Shown here in pieces: positions 58,383-64,000 of a DNA stretch of 64,000 nt (its first letter is position 1; every line of letters begins with the position of its first letter). Below the pieces are notes generated by a model. That model was not told the DNA's origin. It did not search any database and was given only the letters and a program-made list of their open reading frames with translations. The stretch lies in contig JACSYO010001998.1 in the NCBI GenBank assembly GCA_016806645.1, positions 536,001 through 600,000 of the forward strand, read 5' to 3'. Source of the stretch: Ophiodon elongatus. Lineage: Eukaryota > Chordata > Actinopteri > Perciformes > Hexagrammidae. The position numbers were made by a program, and so were the translations under genes.

Positions 58383-60913
58383 GACAGCTTTGTTTTGTCA
58401 GGTTGTCATGAACTTGAGTGATCGCATTCCTGCCGCCCAGGGGATGAACCTTTTATTTTACATTTTGATGACCCCATGACCTTTCCTGTAGCGCCATGCT
58501 GATGACTTATCTGTCTGTATGTTGCATCTGGTGCACATTGGCATCAAACTATGTATGTGGATTCACACAACACTGCATAAAACGACCAATATTTTTAATT
58601 TGTGCTTGTTTACTGTAAATGGCTGCCCACAGCTTTGCCATTATTTCTACTGACGAAAAAAACTAATCAATGGACTAAAAGCTGCATAGTTGCTGTTGAC
58701 TGTCTCTGTGTTCTGCAGTACGAGGGCCTCTTTCCCACCACAGAAAGCCATTTCATACAGTGTTAATATGAACAATATCACTTGGCACAAGCTCATAAGT
58801 ACTGATAAGCCATTATGGCGCAGTCACAGTGTGTTCGACCTTGCTTACAGGAACGTATAATGTTCACTGATGCATCAGCACTCATGAAACATTCAACTTA
58901 AACCTGAATTATGAGTACCATAATCTAATGAATGTGAATGACTTGTTATCTATAAGAGATTGCATGTTTGTAAGTCAGTAATAACTAAAGTGGATGCATA
59001 ATCATGGATCAATAATACATCATCTGTCATGTTGCTGCTTTACGTCACATGATGTTTGAGATGTGTGCAAAATAAATCATGTTTCAAGGTCTAATTTAGA
59101 TAAGATATAGATTTCTGTTCTATTAAAAAAAACTAATATCTATATTAAATTATTGAGCGTCAAAACTTCAATATTTCTTTTAAAAATGAGACTAAATTTA
59201 TTTTGCACTTTCAACACATGATGTTTTATTAATTTGTATTTATTGCACCAGCAAAATATTTGCATTTTCAGACCCAGTGCTTATGTGTGCATGGCAATTC
59301 ATTTAATAAGTGTAATAATGTGCTGTTCTGCCATTCTGCTCCACTGAATGAGCATTTCACACCTTTAGCACGGTTGGACGCATAATGGACAGTTAAAAAA
59401 AGAAAGAAAAGAAAAGAATAGGATAAAAATAAATGCCGCAGAATTAAAGATGCCGTCTTTTTAATTTAATGCATGCTTCTTCCTTGTCAAATTATGGCAC
59501 CTACATTACCCACAATGCAATTTGTCCATCCGCAATTCAGTGAGAGATTTGGGCGTGTTTTGCTAGTAGCACCTGATGTAGCCTGGAGCCTCTAGCCTGC
59601 AGCAGAGATGAGCAGTGGTTTACAGACGTCTGGTAATCTCAATTATTTCTAACTCTACAAGTTATTGTTATTTTTTATTTTTTATTTTCAGACTTTTAGT
59701 CCCAACCGATAAGGCCTCACGTGACGTTACTTGAGGAAATGAATCAGACATCGCACAGCTGTATTACTCCCCAGCAGCTGAAAACAGACTTTGTTGTGTA
59801 TTAATGGTGGAGTTCCCTTCCATGTTAACAGAGGGGAGAAACAAGGACATATTAGGGAATAACGGGAACTATATGGGACAAAGGATCCCGGACAGATTTG
59901 GACCAAGGACACCGTGGCTATTTGTGAATGAGAGGAGAAACTATTATTCATTAACTCTTACCACTCTGGTTATCTAGGCCACACAGATTCACTTCTCCTG
60001 TCTGCCCACTTTGAACGCCCGCAGGGACTCAGCGACATGATGGCACCCGCCGCTGGTGGCTCCATTCAAAATTAGAATTCTCCTGTCAGAAAACATCAGA
60101 TGTTGTTCCAGACTAATTGAGGAGGCCATTTACATTATTTTTTTGGCTGTCTTTTGGCATTTCTTAGTTTACTGAAGAAAGACAAGAAACGTAAAGGAGA
60201 TGACGGGCTAGAAAGGTCTCGATTCCAATGAGACAACACATGCACTGTGTGTACCAACCTGAAAGCTTGATTGAAAGATATTGTTATTTGAAACTCCATA
60301 ATAACATCGTTTTTTTTCTCCATATGGGAACTTTTATTTCCTATTTGCCATTTAAGTCTGCTTATTTTATGCAGCCTGAATGCAGGTTTATTACATTTTA
60401 CATTCCTCCCTCACCGCAACGTTGGTCTGTGTTCTTTCAGTAAACACATATTCATTTATTTTTTTTTTTTTTTACCATTATTCATGAGTTGCTCAAATTA
60501 TACTGAGGTTTTCATGACCTCAGATACTTGAATGAAACAGATGTTGAATCTTTAGGCCCAGGGCTCAAACTGAATGAAATCATTCTCACTCTGTCAGTCA
60601 GATTCAATAGAATCTCGTTCTGTTGTCATGTAGGAGCTCGCCTGGCCCATTGTTTGGGAGACACTGCGTTGGAATGAATGTTCTTCAAGTTAAACATATG
60701 ACTAACTAGATTATTCTGCTGATGTCTGTGATGCCACACTTTTTGCAAAATGTTGAGTCCAGAGTCCTCAAGAAGACCAGAAGAGACCACATCAATCCAG
60801 TTCTCAGGTCTTTGCTGTGGCTTCTTGTGTGTCAAATGATTTATTTTAACATACTACTGTTGGTTTATGACGCGCTAAAGGGTTTACATATCTGATCTTT
60901 CTTCTCTTCTATC
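58383..60913. other. Long AT-rich non-coding stretch
   Basis: No supported gene in about 2.5 kb. 58800-59500 is AT-rich with TAATGAATG, TTATGAG and TGCATAAT words, and could include conserved non-coding DNA. A-rich and T-rich runs occur at 59396-59425 and 60458-60472. Confidence 0.35.
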
Positions 60914-61680
60914 TTTCGTTCTGCAGCGTTGTGACCCGTCCAGACCTCTCAGGTGGTCTGGTTCGGTTCTGCGTCCGGTCCCCAGAGTCAAAACCTAACA
61001 TGGAGAAGCAGCATTTAGTTATTATGCACCATACTGTTCAGATCTGCTGAAACTCTCAGTTCTTTTAAATCGGTTCTTACACACATTGGGTTATCTGGAC
61101 TGCCTACCAACTCACAACCTGTGAAATAAGACAACCCAGTCGGTGTTTTGTGGGCCGAACACTTCAGAAAACATGTGATCTACCAAGCCATTCAGGATTC
61201 AGCTGCTCTTCCTATGTCACCTGCAGGCTCACTAGAATAGACCGGCCCCCATCCGAGTAGCTACACCCATGGCTTGAGAACTACCTTTGCAAAAGGTGGG
61301 CCCTATTATTTCTCGCGAGCCAATCAGAGCAGACTGGGGGCATAAAGAGACAGGGTGAATACTGGTATATTCAGACAGACCGTATGAGAAAGATAATTAT
61401 ATATTTTTATAATATTAAAGCACGTAAACATGTTCTAGTAGAAACCCAAAATACAAGTATGAACCTCAAAATGAGCGTTGTATGCCTTAAAACTCACTTA
61501 AAACATTTGTGTTTGCCACCATCTTATCCTCTTTCAGCTTTTTAAATCCTTTGAATGGGAGTCTTATATATTGTCTTGTGGTCCGTTTACATCCTGTCTT
61601 AATGCCTTTTCATGTCCTATAAATAATTTGCCTCGTTGTTGAAGGGCGCTTTACAAATACACTTGCCTTGCGTTGCAATC
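60914..61680 (+). pseudogene. LINE ORF2 C-terminal fragment split by a MITE
   Basis: Plus-strand translation gives PLRWSGSVLRPVPRVKT, a stop, then HGEAAFSYYAPYCSDLLKLS (about 60975-61050), the C-terminal pattern of L2/Rex1-like LINE ORF2. It breaks off near 61090. It resumes at about 61490 with KTHLKHLCLPPSYPLSAF and a stop, the usual ending, then a 3' UTR closing CGCTTTACAAATACACTTGC CTTGC. The inserted 61110-61487 segment is described separately. Confidence 0.65.
61240..61487 (+). mobile_element. MITE-like insertion inside the LINE
   Basis: TCTCGCGAGCCAATCAGAGC, GACAGGGTGAATACTGGTAT, TAAAGCACGTAAACATGTTC, TAGTAGAAACCCAAAATACA and AGTATGAACCTCAAAATGAG follow one another as in a very common fish repeat whose right end is ...GAAAATGAGC. 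It divides the LINE coding remnant. The left end, between 61110 and 61240, is not clear. Confidence 0.6.
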
Positions 61681-63520
61681 TTGAAATATAAAGAACAAAC
61701 AGTGTTTGTTCCCTTGGGGGTACAACTGCTTTTCAAACCTTTGATACATCACGATGAATAATAATAATAATCAAGACCATCCTCCCCATAAAAACACAGC
61801 TCTCGCCATCAATAAGCGAAGCTCTGACATCTTCAACCTCATGACTCACGTCCCATCTCCTACCACCAATTGGTTTATTCCCACCACGGAGGCAATCTCT
61901 GCCAATTTTAACCAAGAAGTATGAATTTCTGTATCTTAACCATAAAAATGGCAGATCAGAAAATATTCATGAAGTTCATTCGCACAAGTGAAGGGAAACT
62001 TTTTTCTCTCTTGTTGAGGCATCCATCTGGGAGCAAGCCAGCAGGAGGTTTTTAATAAAGAAGGCAGGGAAACAGTGTTTAGATTCAGATGGCATCTGTG
62101 TGAGATGATTTCTCAGAGGACGTCTGATGAGATGGAAGGTACTTTATCGCTTGTTAGCCAAATTAAACATTTGGTGAAGTGCAGAACATGTTTATGAGGC
62201 GCCGTCCTCATGGCAAATGACTTGAACTTAGTTCATTAGAAAAGTGGAGGAAACAAAGAAAAAAAATAATTACATTACTATGAATCAATTATCTTTTGGT
62301 TGCTGTGTGTGTGTCTGTGTTTGGCCCTGAGTCTAGCAGGATATGTAATTGATATATTTCCTGGTAAAACTTAAGTTTCTTAGAATAACTTGTGTAATTG
62401 TAGTTGAGAACAGTTGTTGGGAGTATGGTGGGGTTTGCCTGAAGAGTAAAAAAAGAAATGAAATTAATAATTTTTGCTCGGTTATAAGATCACCATCCAC
62501 TTCTGCCAGGCCATCCGCCACTGTGGTGGGCAGGGGAAACGCTGGGGATGGGGAATTCAGAATCAATTTTCAATGCTGTGTTGAAATTTGTGTGAAATAT
62601 ATAAAATATTGAATGACATCAGATCTAAAATGTCAGTCCTTCAAAATCGGCAGGTAATGTGACAGAAAGAAAGTGAAAGAAAAGTAATGCATTTCAGAAT
62701 GCAGTTTTCATCAACATAATGAGGACACAGTTTAGATAAAGGAAGGCTTAGGGTGGTGGGTAGATCTAGCAGCAATAAGTTAACCAACTCCCCAGTTAGC
62801 TTGAGAATATTAGCGTGGCCGACCTGTTACCTTCTGTCTGCCATCATGGGAGAAACGTGGGAAATCTTTGGTTTACGGATAAGAATTCTGAGTCAAAAAT
62901 GTTGCTTGTGACCGCTAATGTATACACGTGCTAGTATGGTATCTATTCACATCATACAGTAAGAGTACAGGGGCCTAAATTTATCATTTCAAGTTTCCTT
63001 GAAGATTCTTGTAATCATTGCAGTTGCTGTGGATGACTCATCTTTTTTTGTTTGTAACTTCAGCAACATTGTTTTCTGATGAATTCTGTATGTTACATTT
63101 AAAAAAACAATCATGCTTGCCAAAACTTTGCCCCTGATGCAGCTCTGGGTTTTGCATATTTTACACCTCACAACCCCTATACCTCCTGAATACTGTGTAT
63201 GGAGCTTGTAGGATATCCCTCTGAAAAAAAAAAGTAAAATACTAAAGCTGACAACTTGATGGGAACCATCAGTCGCATTGTCCCCATGAACGGCCCAAAG
63301 ATTATAGATGCTTTCATTTCTACCAAACACATTTCCCTGTTCGGTTGATCATTTTGTGGAATCAGCTGCTGTAGTGTTCTCATGAAATGAAAGTTGGGCT
63401 TTCTCCTGGCTCTTATTGGTACATTATTCCAGAAGGTTTAAAACAGTCCAATACCAAATCATCCGGGACAAAAAAAATCTTCCCCATATGGGGTCTCCAG
63501 GGTAAAACCTGATCAACCCG
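61681..63520. other. Non-coding stretch, nothing recognised
   Basis: Small AT-rich and A-run segments only. Frames at 62349-62612 and 62989-63330 are not recognised. Confidence 0.4.
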
Positions 63521-63662
63521 AGTGTGTGTGTGTGTGTTGGCGTTATTTAGGGGGGAGGGGGAGGGCTTGACATCCTTTCATCATATTTACAATCCAGCGC
63601 GTAAACCTATCATGTGTAATCTATGCATTTGTTGTTCCATGTGTGCATGTAGGTCAGAGATT

Positions 63663-63731
<69 letters not shown>
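63521..63731 (+). repeat. Two (GT)n microsatellites
   Basis: A short GT array at 63521-63538 and a longer one at 63665-63731 with one CG and one CGCG interruption at its end. Confidence 0.9.
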
Positions 63732-63734
<3 letters not shown>

Positions 63735-63851
63735 TTTGTGTAACAGAGAGAAATAGAAAGCAAACATTAGAGAGATGTGGTATCCCCATCTCTTTCGTAT
63801 ACTGCATCACTTAAATATAATGACTATTCACCAGATGGTGAAATCCATAGA

Positions 63852-63906
<55 letters not shown>
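63852..63906 (+). repeat. Compound (GT)n(GA)n microsatellite
   Basis: About ten GT units pass directly into about eighteen GA units. Confidence 0.95.
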
Positions 63907-63908
<2 letters not shown>

Positions 63909-64000
63909 GGAAGCAATACCCTTGATTCCTTACCCCATTCCTTGTCTTTATCACCACGTCAAGTTCTGTGAACATTACTTCTGTCTTGTTTTATACCACA

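Overview
The window looks like teleost fish nuclear DNA, probably from a percomorph-type genome. It is moderately AT-rich and full of long CA/GT and GA/CT microsatellites. It carries repeats that are characteristic of bony fish: a chromodomain Ty3/gypsy element, L2-like LINE fragments, a DANA/V-SINE-like element, several tRNA-derived SINE copies ending near AGTCCATTTACC, and short non-autonomous DNA transposons. There is no bacterial gene organisation. I could not identify one complete host protein-coding gene, rRNA or functional tRNA. The window is best read as intergenic DNA or the inside of a very large intron.

The main structure lies at 12.0-19.1 kb. A decayed Ty3/gypsy chromovirus of the Tf1/sushi type (LTR 12922-13350, gag from 13388, pol with protease, RT, RNase H, integrase and chromodomain to about 17500) has its 3' LTR cut off at 17688. 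It is joined there to a second copy of the 884-bp sequence that precedes the element. That second copy is followed by a further full LTR (18573-19095). The block is therefore a partial tandem duplication of the insertion locus, not a simple provirus. A second, unrelated gypsy relic (RNase H, 45240-45610) and a probable solo LTR (48830-49340, minus strand) lie further along.

Region by region: 0-12 kb holds a hAT-like MITE (2349-2747), SINE copies (6852-7050, 9478-9695), GA and CA arrays and unannotated DNA. 19-30 kb holds an L2-like LINE with an internal deletion (19985-20843), a V-SINE (22215-22565), a copy of a roughly 480-bp dispersed repeat (23701-24183), a G-run tract, a MITE-like unit with tandem-unit inverted ends (26040-26540), a two-unit 325-bp tandem (27211-27700) and a LINE RT fragment (29380-29560). 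30-45 kb holds a 233-codon ORF of unknown meaning, a polypyrimidine tract (33170-33735), more dispersed repeats and a CACGTG-centred palindrome. 45-64 kb holds the second gypsy relic, a degenerate AATGTT tandem repeat, a 21-bp minisatellite, a compound AC/AT/AC array, two more copies of the 480-bp family, SINEs, and a LINE C-terminal fragment split by a MITE (60914-61680).

Nothing here forms an operon, defence locus or other cooperating gene system. The most informative signals are evolutionary: the LTR-mediated duplication, two dispersed repeat families that I recognise as recurrent but cannot name, and a few weak exon-like stretches (31818-31889 collagen-like; 56579-56790). All identifications were made by reading the sequence, without database searches.
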